From contig CAYZRS010000009.1 of NCBI GenBank assembly GCA_964480915.1, forward strand, positions 60,067 through 124,066: a DNA stretch of 64,000 nt, given 5' to 3'. This document shows positions 27,474 to 36,364 of this stretch, one piece after another. The translations under genes were made by a program, and so were the position numbers. Under the pieces are notes generated by a model, which had not been told where the DNA came from, ran no database searches, and saw only the letters and a list, made by a program, of their open reading frames with translations. Each line of letters begins with the position of its first letter. The first letter of the stretch is position 1. This DNA is from CAWGCE01 sp964480915 (lineage in GTDB: Bacteria > Planctomycetota > Planctomycetia > Pirellulales > Pirellulaceae).

Positions 27474-27761
27474 TCGCAATCGATTTCTTGACAACGTGCG
27501 CCGTTGTCCAACACCTGTAACGTGAAGCCAGGGGGCCATGCTCACGCGAGCGATAGTGGTTGTTTGAAGCGAGCTATCCGACATGTTCACGCGACTTTAA
27601 CCAACGCTTCATCTATCGCGTAAGCATGCCTGGAGGCTTCGGTCACAGCGACCGTGTAAGAAGCGAAGGAGAAGCGAAGGCATTGCAATTTGGCGCCCGG
27701 TCGCTCGTCACTGCCGCTGGGAGTCTGCTCGGCTCAAGCACATTGAAAGGTTGCTCGCGAC

Positions 27762-28403
27762 TTAGGTTGTCGAGGCCATCCATAGGATCAGCGCGGCGAG
27801 GATGATCAGCAGCCAGCCGAAAATTGCGGGTGAGAGGAATGCCGGCGAGGGCGTCAGTTCCAAATCGGGCGCCGGTTCGCCGTGTCCCAGGTCGAGGTTG
27901 CACTGGGCACAGTGGCGATAGAATGTGGGCTCGAATGGTTCGCTGCACGTATGGCAAATCAACAGAGGATAGGTCGGCTTGCCGTCCTCGTTTTCTGACT
28001 GTTCGTCCCCGTCAGACCATTCTTGATCAGCCAGTTCGAAATTGCTGCTGATCGAGCTGCAGAATTGGCAGCTGGTTTCGCGAGGTTGGCCGCATCGATC
28101 ACAGACCGGCCAGTCGACCCAGATACGAGGGAAGTCGGCGTCGTTCGGCTCTTCCTCTTCGACGTCTTCAGGATCGGCGTGCCGGTTGAGGTTTCGCTCG
28201 AATGACTCGACGATGCGCGTTGCCAGCTCCAGATGATCTTCGGTGACTCGAACTTCGATTGCCTGATGGCTGCCACCGATTTCGTTGGCGACGTTGATGT
28301 CGCCAACGTGCGAAAGAACTTCGTAATCGGCCAGAATGTTACTGAGCAGATGCGCCTTGTGAGCTGCCGCGGTCCGGTACACAACACAAAGCTTGTTTGC
28401 CAT
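27762..28403 (-). CDS. DUF2007-like protein with zinc-ribbon cysteines and a C-terminal membrane anchor
   Basis: A 213-residue protein. The N-terminal part (about 1-70), beginning KLCVVYRTAAAHKAHLLSNI with later NEIGG and AIEVRVTEDHLELA, resembles the DUF2007 (putative signal-transducing) domain. An acidic linker and two Cys4-type clusters follow (CDRCGQPRETSCQFC around residues 100-114; CHTCSEP with CAQC further on). One helix at the C-terminus (LSPAIFGWLLIILAALILW) anchors it in the membrane. It follows a small gene by 4 bases, so the two are probably co-transcribed. The biochemical role is unknown. Confidence 0.7.
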   Translation of the reverse strand: MANKLCVVYRTAAAHKAHLLSNILADYEVLSHVGDINVANEIGGSHQAIEVRVTEDHLELATRIVESFERNLNRHADPEDVEEEEPNDADFPRIWVDWPVCDRCGQPRETSCQFCSSISSNFELADQEWSDGDEQSENEDGKPTYPLLICHTCSEPFEPTFYRHCAQCNLDLGHGEPAPDLELTPSPAFLSPAIFGWLLIILAALILWMASTT

Positions 28404-28407
28404 TCAT

Positions 28408-28629
28408 CTACACAGCAGTTGTCGGCGGCAAACGTCTCAGGGACCCGTATCGTGAGATAGGTGCAGCCTTAGATTCCCATCGGTCCACGAGGTCTTCCAG
28501 TCCGAAGGTTACCTCGTCCGAGAACCTGAGGAAAGCCGGCAATTCGGCGGCCACCCGGTGTGGGTCTTTCTCATCGGTTAAAACGACCAACAGGGTAGGC
28601 GGGCCGTCGGAAGTACTTTTTTCAAACAT
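28408..28629 (-). CDS. Small protein of unknown function upstream of the DUF2007-like gene
   Basis: A 73-residue soluble protein. It is supported by an AAGGAG box about 10 bases before ATG 28629 on the minus strand, and by its stop lying only 4 bases before the next start. No family was recognised; the sequence (PPTLLVVLTDEKDPHRVAAE) is compact and not low-complexity. It is probably expressed with the DUF2007-like protein. Confidence 0.55.
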   Translation of the reverse strand: MFEKSTSDGPPTLLVVLTDEKDPHRVAAELPAFLRFSDEVTFGLEDLVDRWESKAAPISRYGSLRRLPPTTAV

Positions 28630-28868
28630 GGTGCCTCGCTCCTTCTCAGTTTTCTGTTCCGAGCTCTATACGTAGGACGAGTCTCCCTGGTTCAAGGTTC
28701 ACTTGGTCCTACAATTTAGTCTGGCCGGAATTGGCGAAAATACCGAGCTTTTGGCGGCTAAAAGCCTCATAGTTCGGGGCAAACCAGTTGTGCACGCACC
28801 GCCTCGCAAATTAACTTGCGGTTTCGGTTTTTTTTCCGAATTCGGTTATTCACTGCGATACTAGTTTC

Positions 28869-31295
28869 ATGCGAATTCTTTGTTTATTCATTAGCGTGTG
28901 CTGCTTCGCCGCAGCCGTCGGTGCCGCACCGCCTCTCGAGCGAACGGCGATCGATGCATTGCTGCAGGAGTCGTGCCTTGACTGTCATGACGATTCGACC
29001 GAAACCAATCTTGATATCACGGCGCTTTCGAACCGCTTGAACGATGCCGACATGTTTCGGAAATGGGAACGTCTGTTCGATCGTGTCGCAGCGGGTGAAA
29101 TGCCACCGGAAGATGCAGAACAGCCTCGGCGCCAAGTCAAAAGTCGCGCGCTCGATTCTTTAAAGAAACAACTGACTGCCGCCAGCCGAACCAAGCAGCG
29201 GCAGCAAGGGCGCGTCGTCTTGCGACGACTGAACCGCACCGAATACGAAAACACGCTGCATGACCTGCTGGGAATTCGAGTTCACCTGGCCGGTATTATC
29301 CCGGCCGAAAATGCTTCTGGCTACGACACGGTCGCCGATAGCCAAGGCCTTTCACCGCTGCACATTGCCAGTTATCTCGACGCGGCTGATCAGGCGATTG
29401 ATGCGGCGTTAAACTTCGGGCCAGCGCCCCCGTCAGAGACGCGAACATTTGAGTTCAAGCAACTCAGCCATATTCGCAAGTTCCTAAAGCGCGAGACCGA
29501 GGGGCGATTGCTGCTCCGCGAACTGGATGATGCGATCGTGATGTTCCTGGATGCGAATTGGATCTTCCGATTGCAAGACTTCAACGCGCCTCAGCCAGGC
29601 AAATACCGGATCAAGATCAAGGCGTACTCCGTGCAGACCGACAAAGTGGTCGTGCTTCGCATCAATGCCGGGAACCACCAGTTGGGCTCGCACCGGATCG
29701 TCGGCTCTTTTGATCTGAGTCCGGGCAAAAAGCATGAGATTGAGATGGAAGCTTATCTTGATCGCAACGACTATCTTTATCCCTCCCCCGACGACCTGGT
29801 GATGGGACAAAACGGCAAATCGATCTGGGAAATTGAAGCACCCGAGTATGAAGGAGCCGGTGTCGCGGTCCAATCGATCGAGGTGACGGGGCCGCTGAAC
29901 GAAGCTTGGCCGCCTGAATCGGTCAGCCGCTTGCTGCGGGGGATCGAAGTGCGAGAACTGGAACATCCCAGATGGATCAACTCGCGTCACGTGAATTACG
30001 AGATCGTACCAGGGGACAATCCGCGTGCGCAATTGCAAGATATCGTCGGCTGGTTGGCGCCTCGGGCGTTCCGTCGCCCGCTCCTTCCGAATGAAGAAGA
30101 GAGTTTTGTCGATTTTGGTATGGCGGCGCTCGACGCGGGACGGACCTTCGATCAGGCGATTCGGGTGACTTGTCGGTCAATTTTCTGCTCGCCCCATTTC
30201 TTGTTCCTGATGTCGGGACCGGGAAAATTGGACGATTACGAATTGGCGTCGCGACTTTCTTATTTCCTGTGGAAAAGTGTGCCTGACAACGAGTTGTTTC
30301 GTATCGCCAAGAAGGGCAAGTTGGACAATGCGGTTGAGCTAAGGAAACAGGTTGACCGGATGCTTGCGAGTGGCAGGTCGCGCAAGTTTGTCGTCGATTT
30401 TTGTGATCAGTGGCTGTTGCTGAATCAGATCGATGCCACGACGCCCGATAAACGGCTCTATCCAGAGTACGATCCCTTACTCAAACACGCGATGCTGGAA
30501 GAGACGCGACAGTTTCTTTTGCAACTCATTCGCGAAGACCTAGGGGTCAAGAACTTAGTCCATTCCGATTTTGCCATGTTAAATCGTCGCCTGGCAGAGC
30601 ACTACGAGATCGATGGCGTGGCAGGGCAGAACTTTCGCAAGGTCGATTTAGGAGACGACAGTCTGCGGGGTGGCCTGCTAAGTCAGGCGAGCATCCTTAA
30701 AGTGACGGCGAATGGTACGGTGACTTCGCCAGTGCGGCGTGGTGCTTGGGTCTTGGACCGATTGCTGGGCGAACCTCCGGCGCCGCCTCCGCCCGATATC
30801 GGTTCGATCGATCCGGACACGCGCGGTACGACGACCGTTCGAGAAGAGCTGGCGAAACATCGGGACAACGAGTCGTGCGCTGCCTGTCATCGGGACATCG
30901 ATCCGCCCGGTTTTGCGATGGAGTGCTTTGATGTGATTGGCGGTTTTCGCAATTACTACCGCTCGCTCGAAAATGGAGAGTATCCAGACAAGAAGCTCCA
31001 GGGCCGCAAAGTGTGGGAATATCGTGTGGGGCCAGACGTCGATGCGACCGGTGAGTTGCCGGATGGCCGCTCGTTTGACAACTTTGCAGAATACCGTGAA
31101 CTGCTGTTGGAGAATGAAGAGCAGATTGCTCGCAACGTGATTTCCCAGCTGATCGTCTATGCGACAGGAAGCGAAATACAGTTCGCCGATCGCGACGAAG
31201 TCGAACGCATCCTCCAGAAAACGAAAGCGACCGGCTACGGCTTTCGTTCGATCATCCACGAAGTGGTCCAATCACGGATATTCAAACTCAAATGA
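28869..31295 (+). CDS. Planctomycete-type cytochrome protein (PSCyt1/DUF1587/DUF1592/DUF1588/DUF1585 architecture)
   Basis: An 808-residue exported protein. After a signal peptide (residues 1 to about 18) comes a haem-binding CLDCH motif (around residue 37) of the planctomycete cytochrome C type. The other domains are recognisable by pattern: DUF1587 (RRLNRTEYENTLHDLLG), a carbohydrate-binding-like beta region, DUF1592 (DYELASRLSYFLWKSVPDNE), DUF1588 (RRGAWVLDRLLGEPPAPPP with ACHRDIDPPGFA), and DUF1585 at the end (YATGSEIQFADRDEVERIL). The function is unknown but thought to involve redox chemistry or polysaccharide use. It overlaps the DUF1552 gene by 4 bases, the standard pairing. Confidence 0.92.
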   Translation: MRILCLFISVCCFAAAVGAAPPLERTAIDALLQESCLDCHDDSTETNLDITALSNRLNDADMFRKWERLFDRVAAGEMPPEDAEQPRRQVKSRALDSLKKQLTAASRTKQRQQGRVVLRRLNRTEYENTLHDLLGIRVHLAGIIPAENASGYDTVADSQGLSPLHIASYLDAADQAIDAALNFGPAPPSETRTFEFKQLSHIRKFLKRETEGRLLLRELDDAIVMFLDANWIFRLQDFNAPQPGKYRIKIKAYSVQTDKVVVLRINAGNHQLGSHRIVGSFDLSPGKKHEIEMEAYLDRNDYLYPSPDDLVMGQNGKSIWEIEAPEYEGAGVAVQSIEVTGPLNEAWPPESVSRLLRGIEVRELEHPRWINSRHVNYEIVPGDNPRAQLQDIVGWLAPRAFRRPLLPNEEESFVDFGMAALDAGRTFDQAIRVTCRSIFCSPHFLFLMSGPGKLDDYELASRLSYFLWKSVPDNELFRIAKKGKLDNAVELRKQVDRMLASGRSRKFVVDFCDQWLLLNQIDATTPDKRLYPEYDPLLKHAMLEETRQFLLQLIREDLGVKNLVHSDFAMLNRRLAEHYEIDGVAGQNFRKVDLGDDSLRGGLLSQASILKVTANGTVTSPVRRGAWVLDRLLGEPPAPPPPDIGSIDPDTRGTTTVREELAKHRDNESCAACHRDIDPPGFAMECFDVIGGFRNYYRSLENGEYPDKKLQGRKVWEYRVGPDVDATGELPDGRSFDNFAEYRELLLENEEQIARNVISQLIVYATGSEIQFADRDEVERILQKTKATGYGFRSIIHEVVQSRIFKLK

Positions 31296-32566
31296 AACCA
31301 TCCCTTCCCCGATTATCACGCAGAACATTCCTGAAAGCGGCCGGCGTGGCAGTGGCGTTGCCGTCGCTGGAGGCGATGCGCCAGCCGGCACACGCACAAT
31401 CGGCGGCCGGCGCGACGCCGAAACGGATGGTGCTCATTTGTACGAACCTGGGACTGCACGGACCGAACTTATTTCCCGAAACGGCCGGGGCCGATTACCG
31501 ATCGACACCTTATCTCGACTTGCTGAAAGAACATCGTGACGACTTCACATTGTTTTCGGGACTGTCCCATCCGGATCAAGCCGGTGCGGATGGGCACGCT
31601 TCCGAGATGACCTGGTTGACCGCCGCCCGCAATCCGGGGCTCGGCGGTTTTCGCAATTCGATCTCGGTCGACCAATTTGCCGCCGAGAAGCTGGGGTATG
31701 TGACTCGGTTTCCATCGCTCTCCCTCAGCACGGCCGGTTGGAACAGCCAGTCGTACACGCGAAACGGTGTGATGGTTCCGGCCGCTTCGAAACCGTCCCA
31801 GCTGTTTGCGAAAATGTTCTTAACGGGTGACGCCGAGTCGGTCGCTAAGCAACAGCAGCAACTCAACGATGGCCGGAGTATCTTGGATGCGCTAACTTTG
31901 CAGTCGAAGCAGCTGAAACGAAGAATCAGCACCGCCGACGGCCGACGGCTGGACGATTATTTCGATTCGATTCGAGTCGCCGAACAGCAGTTGGCCAAAG
32001 CAGGTGAGTGGTTAGACAAGCCGAAACCGACCGTCGACGTCGAGCCGCCCGTCGATATCGAAGACGAATCGGACATCATTGGCCGATCACGATTGCTGCT
32101 CGATTTGGTGCCGCTGGCCGTGCAGACCGATTCGACGCGGCTGGTGACGATGCTGATCAATGGCCGCGGCGACGTGCCGCCAGTCGAAGGAGTCGACATT
32201 GGCCACCACAATTTGTCGCACCATGGCCAAGATGAAAAAAAATTGTCTCAGCTGGAACGGGTTGAGACCGAACTGATGAAGACTTATTCCGGTCTGATCG
32301 GCAAGTTGAAAGAGAAGCAGGAAGGCGGAGGCAACTTACTGGACAACACCATGGTCGTGTTCGGGAGTAACCTTGGAAACGCCAACGCTCACGACTGGAA
32401 AAATCTACCGATCTTGCTGGCGGGAGGCGACTTCCAACATGGTCGCCACGTCCAATTCGACCGCGAAAACAACACACCGCTGTGCAATCTGTTCGTCACG
32501 ATGCTGCAGCGGATGGGCGTGGAGGCAGATCAGTTTGCGAGTAGCACGGGAACGTTGACGTGGTGA
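31292..32566 (+). CDS. DUF1552 family exported protein (Tat signal)
   Basis: A 424-residue protein with a twin-arginine signal peptide (SRRTFLKAAGVAVALPSLEA) and the DUF1552 fold pattern (HASEMTWLTA, SISVDQFAAEKLG, LLDNTMVVFGSNLGNANAHDW, LPILLAGG). The family resembles alkaline-phosphatase-like/DUF1501 proteins and nearly always follows a DUF1592-type cytochrome gene, as here, with an ATGA overlap. Export through Tat suggests that it folds in the cytoplasm, possibly with a cofactor. The exact activity is unknown. Confidence 0.92.
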   Translation: MKPSLPRLSRRTFLKAAGVAVALPSLEAMRQPAHAQSAAGATPKRMVLICTNLGLHGPNLFPETAGADYRSTPYLDLLKEHRDDFTLFSGLSHPDQAGADGHASEMTWLTAARNPGLGGFRNSISVDQFAAEKLGYVTRFPSLSLSTAGWNSQSYTRNGVMVPAASKPSQLFAKMFLTGDAESVAKQQQQLNDGRSILDALTLQSKQLKRRISTADGRRLDDYFDSIRVAEQQLAKAGEWLDKPKPTVDVEPPVDIEDESDIIGRSRLLLDLVPLAVQTDSTRLVTMLINGRGDVPPVEGVDIGHHNLSHHGQDEKKLSQLERVETELMKTYSGLIGKLKEKQEGGGNLLDNTMVVFGSNLGNANAHDWKNLPILLAGGDFQHGRHVQFDRENNTPLCNLFVTMLQRMGVEADQFASSTGTLTW

Positions 32567-33439
32567 AGGTGTGTGCGGTTCACATGAGTAGCCTTCGCTC
32601 GTTTGCCGTCGCTCGTTTGACTGACGCTCTTTTAACGGACGCTCTTTTANNNNNNNNNNNNNNNNNNNNNNNNNNNNNNNNNNNNNNNNNNNNNNNNNNN
32701 NNNNNNNNNNNNNNNNNNNNNNNNNNNNNNNNNNNNNNNNNNNNNNNNNTCGCTCGTTTGCCGTCGCTCGTTTGACTGACGCTCTTTTAACGGACGCTCT
32801 TTTACCTGGCGCATAACTCACTGCTATCACCCCTGACGTCGTGCTAGCGATACCTCGTCACGTTCCCACACGCTTTGGCTTGCAGTGCCGCGACAGCATT
32901 TCTATACTTCGCCGCCGATAAAAAATCCAATTTGCGGGCGCCCATGGCGAACCAACATTGGATGGCGACGTACTGATCCATAGCAAGGATGCGATTCCCA
33001 GGAGAAAGGATTTGTTCTTACCTGAAACCGGCGGCCCCATGGCAAACGGTGTGTGAACGCAGGATGGCAAGCCTTGGATTTTGAGTGAATCGGTAGCCTC
33101 GACCTATATTACGTGACCCAGAGGAGTGACATAAACCGATCGACGAACGGATTGCTGAAGAGCGAGAAGCTCGATTGTCGATACAGGGAGTACTTCGAAT
33201 ACCAAGCAGGCATTGTCGCAAGACTGCATCGGACGCCTCCCTCGACACGGAACGCTCTGCCAGAAGTGATCACGCGAAGTCGTGATGTGAGCAGATCCGA
33301 GGTCGTAGGCCAGTTTGGTTCTAACGCCCCAGCAAGTCGGCTCGATTGGCACTTCGCTAACCAACACTTATCACACTTGTTTTGTGTTCAGTTCTCAGCG
33401 ACGATCTGTCGTCTGGAACGAACCGGGGGAAATAGAAAA
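32567..33439. other. Non-coding stretch containing the gap, between DUF1552 gene and flgM
   Basis: Apart from the repeats and gap at 32595-32804, no gene is convincing. A frame is open upstream of flgM from 33113 but reads as non-protein-like. A GCCGATAA octamer, the -10 consensus of sigma-28 promoters, occurs at about 32919, but no matching -35 TAAA element is at the right distance. Confidence 0.4.
32595..32804. repeat. 55-base direct repeat flanking a 100-N assembly gap
   Basis: The 55 bases before the gap (32595-32649) are identical to the 55 after it (32750-32804); the Ns run 32650-32749. Within each copy there are shorter near-repeats (TCGCTCGTTTG twice; GACGCTCTTTTA-like twice). An overlap of exactly 55 on both sides of a round-number gap is what an assembler with k=55 leaves when a short tandem repeat cannot be resolved. 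Confidence 0.9.
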
Positions 33440-33721
33440 ATGCAAATTCACGGCCCATCACAACTGCACGGCGCTCAGTCACTTCAAGGACCACGTCGGG
33501 TACAACAGACTAAGACTCCACAAGCCTCAGAACCGATGCACGGCGCTGACCAAGTGGATATCTCGGCCGAAGCGGACATGGTCAGTCGTGTTCACGAGTT
33601 GCCAGACGTGCGAACCGATCGCGTGGCTGAAATTCGTCAACAGATTGCCGCCGGTACGTACGACACCGACGCCAAAATGGACGTCGCCGTAGGCCGCCTG
33701 CTGGACGAACTTTCTGGCTGA
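33440..33721 (+). CDS. flgM: Anti-sigma-28 factor FlgM-like
   Basis: A 93-residue protein whose C-terminal half matches FlgM: VDISAEADMVSRVHELPDVR, then RVAEIRQQIAAGTYDTDAKM and VAVGRLLDEL, the helix that clamps sigma-28. The N-terminal half is polar and probably unstructured, as expected. ATG 33440 has a GGGGGA box about 10 bases upstream; the longer open frame in front is not protein-like. It should bind FliA (22592-23389) until it is exported through the hook-basal body, delaying late flagellar genes. Confidence 0.85.
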   Translation: MQIHGPSQLHGAQSLQGPRRVQQTKTPQASEPMHGADQVDISAEADMVSRVHELPDVRTDRVAEIRQQIAAGTYDTDAKMDVAVGRLLDELSG

Positions 33722-33870
33722 GCTGTCCTTCGGCAAAGCAAGCTCAAAGAGCGTGCCGCTTGATTGTTCCTCTGTTTAGGAAGAATACGGCGCTGCGCTT
33801 GTGAAGCAGCGACGGCGGCCTAGAATGGAGTGGTTGAACACTCCTTTGAGCTAGGATTCCGGTCGGTACC

Positions 33871-34377
33871 ATGTCTGATAGTCTCGATTTCTCACTGCAC
33901 GACGTCGAAGTTTCTTTGACGCCCATGGAACGCTTTCAGGAGTTCTTGGAGAGCCGTGGGAAACGGGTCACGAGCCAGCGACGCATTTTGGTCGAGACGG
34001 TCTTTAGCCGTCACGAGCATTTTGAAGCCGACGAGTTGGTTGAGGAACTCGCCTACAAATCGTCCGAGAAGCGAGTTAGTCGACCCACCGTTTATCGAAC
34101 ACTGAGCGAATTGGTGGATGCCGGCTTGTTGCGCAAGATGAGCCTGCCCGGTGGGCGGCTCGTTTATGAACACGATTATGGCTATCCACAGCACGATCAC
34201 TTGTACTGCCAGAAGTGCAACAAGCTGATTGAGTTTCAAAGTGACGAATTGATCAAGCTCCGTGCTGCATTGGCGGCACAGTATCAATTCCAAGTCACCG
34301 GTCACCGACTGATCGTGCAGGGCGTTTGCGTCGATTGCCGAAGTCATCGCCGTAAACGGCCTGTCGACCAGATCTGA
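33871..34377 (+). CDS. fur: Fur family metal-responsive transcriptional regulator
   Basis: A 168-residue protein. The winged helix (about residues 15-85) contains VTSQRRILVETVF and SRPTVYRTLSELVDAGLLRK, and the dimerisation/metal region has HEHFEADEL, YPQHDHLYCQKCNKL with a structural CxxC, and a second GVCVDC pair. This is the Fur/PerR/Zur family; which metal it senses cannot be fixed from these residues. It represses iron-, zinc- or peroxide-linked genes in related bacteria. It lies 149 bp after flgM and is probably a separate transcription unit. An N-terminal extension of about 16 residues precedes the usual start. Confidence 0.9.
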   Translation: MSDSLDFSLHDVEVSLTPMERFQEFLESRGKRVTSQRRILVETVFSRHEHFEADELVEELAYKSSEKRVSRPTVYRTLSELVDAGLLRKMSLPGGRLVYEHDYGYPQHDHLYCQKCNKLIEFQSDELIKLRAALAAQYQFQVTGHRLIVQGVCVDCRSHRRKRPVDQI

Positions 34378-34779
34378 GCTGTCGAGGCCGGTCCCATCCG
34401 AATTGTGCCTCCCGACTGCACCGTGGACGTGGGGCAGATTTAGGGTTGGGGGTTGCGATCTCAAAGTTGAGATTTGAGATTTCAAGAAGCGTGGCCGCAG
34501 ATGGCGCAATTTTGCGCAGACTAATCATGTGACTTGCGCTCGAAACCAAATTTGCGTCGATCTGCGAAATCTGCCGATTTCCTGCTGCGCTTTCCTGCTG
34601 CGCTTTGCCAACGCTGGAATCAGACTTCAAGTGCTGTTGGTGTGCCGGCCTGTTTGAGGAAAAGACCGCGCTCTCGCAATCGTGGCGATGGGCCTGATTC
34701 GGCGATGTCATCTTGCGATCTCAGTTCAGAGGTTTGAAATCTGAGCTCTCAATTCTCAATTCTCGAATGCAAAATCGCA
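34378..34779. repeat. Intergenic repeat-like debris between fur and purB
   Basis: This 400-bp spacer has no gene. It contains a 13-base direct repeat in tandem at 34578-34603 (TTTCCTGCTGCGC twice), a GCGCAATTTTGCGC palindrome near 34504-34517, and two stretches rich in TCTCAAAT/GAGATTT words near 34457-34483 and 34725-34765 that are partly inverted copies of each other. Words of the CGCAGAT and TCTGCGAAATCTGC kind recur. It looks like remains of a short interspersed repeat family. Confidence 0.45.
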
Positions 34780-36204
34780 CTACACCTTCACCTCGCCTTT
34801 CATCGCGAGCGCCGATTCGTATTTCACCCGAATGGGCCCCACCACGTTGGCGACGAACTCGTCCACCTGTTCGGGCGCGCGGCCGACGAATTTGTTGGCA
34901 TCGAGCGCCGCTGCCAAATCGACGTTGGCGAATAGATCATCACTTCGCAATCGGTCGAGCAAATCGTTTGGCTTGCCTTCTTGCTTTACGACCGACGCGG
35001 CCGCTTGGCTGTGTTGGCGGATCGCTTCGTGCAGGTCTTGCCGATCTCCACCGGCGGCGGTGGCCGCCATGAGGATATTTTCCGTCGCCATGAAAGGCAG
35101 TTCGTTTGCCAGCTGCTGACGGATGACTTCCGGATAGACGGCCAGTCCGTTCGTCACGTTCTCATACAGCATCAATACGGCGTCGATCGCCAGAAAGGCC
35201 TGCGGTAGGACCAGACGCCGATTCGCGCTGTCGTCAAGCGTGCGCTCCATCCACTGAGTTGCGATCGTGTTGGCGGCACTCGACTGTAAACTCATGACGA
35301 AACGAGCCAAACCACAGATGCGTTCGCTACGCATCGGGTTCCGTTTGTAAGCCATGGCGGACGAGCCGATTTGGGTCGATTCAAACGGCTCTTCCACCTC
35401 TTTGCGATGAGCCAGCAAACGCAGGTCGGTGGCCGCTTTGTGGGCCGACTGGGCGATCCCCGATAAGCAGTCCATGACTTGCGCATCGACCTTGCGTGGA
35501 TAGGTTTGGCCGGTGACGACGTAAGCTGTATCAAAGCCGATCTTTTCGGCCACCAATTGTTGTAACCGAGTCACCTTGTCGTGATCACCATCGAACAGGC
35601 TGAGAAAACTGGCCTGTGTGCCCGTCGTGCCGGTCGTACTGCGAGCCCTCAACAGGGACAAACGGTGTTCGAGCTCCTGCAGGTCGAGCGACAGGTCGTA
35701 GGCCCACAGGCAGGCTCGTTTGCCAACCGTCGTCGGTTGTGCTGGTTGGAAATGTGTGAACGCCAAGCAGGCCATGTCGCGGTACTCGGTGGCGAACGAA
35801 GCCAGGCGGTCGATGACTGCGGCACAGCGATTCGCAACAAGCTGTAGTGAATCGCGCAGCAAGAGTAGGTCGGTATTGTCGGTCACAAAGCAACTGGTGG
35901 CTCCCCAGTGGATAATCCGTTTCGCTGAGGCGCATTGATCGCCATAGGCGTGGACATGAGCCATCACGTCGTGACGCAGTTTTTGTTCGTACTGCCGAGC
36001 GGCGGCAAAATCGATGTTGGTCGCCTGGGATCGCAGTTCATCCAATTGATCGGACGAGACGTCGAGTCCCATTTCGGCCTGTGACTCGGCCAGCGCGATC
36101 CACAGCTGCCGCCAAGTCTCGAATTTCCGTTGCGGGCTCCAAATCGCCGCCATGTCGCGCGAGGCGTACCGTTCGATTAACGGATTCTGATAGGTGTCGT
36201 TCAT
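34780..36204 (-). CDS. purB: Adenylosuccinate lyase
   Basis: A 474-residue member of the fumarase/aspartase superfamily with the three conserved regions: HWGATSCFVTDNTD (about residue 86), the TTGTQASFL region with the active histidine nearby, and the flexible signature loop GSSAMAYKRNPMRSER (about residue 290). It splits adenylosuccinate and SAICAR to release fumarate in purine synthesis. The length is nearer to the eukaryotic-type enzymes (about 480) than to the 431-residue Bacillus form. It stands alone, with a REP-like inverted repeat just upstream. Confidence 0.94.
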   Translation of the reverse strand: MNDTYQNPLIERYASRDMAAIWSPQRKFETWRQLWIALAESQAEMGLDVSSDQLDELRSQATNIDFAAARQYEQKLRHDVMAHVHAYGDQCASAKRIIHWGATSCFVTDNTDLLLLRDSLQLVANRCAAVIDRLASFATEYRDMACLAFTHFQPAQPTTVGKRACLWAYDLSLDLQELEHRLSLLRARSTTGTTGTQASFLSLFDGDHDKVTRLQQLVAEKIGFDTAYVVTGQTYPRKVDAQVMDCLSGIAQSAHKAATDLRLLAHRKEVEEPFESTQIGSSAMAYKRNPMRSERICGLARFVMSLQSSAANTIATQWMERTLDDSANRRLVLPQAFLAIDAVLMLYENVTNGLAVYPEVIRQQLANELPFMATENILMAATAAGGDRQDLHEAIRQHSQAAASVVKQEGKPNDLLDRLRSDDLFANVDLAAALDANKFVGRAPEQVDEFVANVVGPIRVKYESALAMKGEVKV

Positions 36205-36272
36205 GCGAACGATTTTAGCGGACGGACGAATCGGCTACAGGGGACGCATTCGATAGCAGGAATTGGCCCCAG

Positions 36273-36345
36273 AGGGTCGGAAGTCTTTTTCGGTCAACGG
36301 TTGCAACAATGGACGAAGTACTGCCCGAAAAAGACTCCCGACCCT
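36273..36345. repeat. REP-like inverted repeat, 21-bp arms
   Basis: The arms 36273-36293 and 36325-36345 match as reverse complements at 20 of 21 positions (AGGGTCGGAAGTCTTTTTCGG against the complement of CCGAAAAAGACTCCCGACCCT), with a 31-base loop. The single mismatch is compatible with a wobble pair on one strand. It lies between two minus-strand genes. There is no T-run outside the stem, so it is more like a mobile REP/MITE-type element than a normal terminator. Confidence 0.65.
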
Positions 36346-36364
36346 GTTACTTAACCGGTGAGCC

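Noticed and set aside
32405..32830. Minus-strand frame through the first gap with repeated KRASVKRA-like residues
   Set aside because: It arises from the short repeats around the N gap and overlaps the DUF1552 gene; not a credible protein.
32919..32926. Sigma-28 promoter (GCCGATAA) upstream of flgM
   Set aside because: No TAAA-type -35 element at the right spacing, and the site is about 500 bp from flgM.
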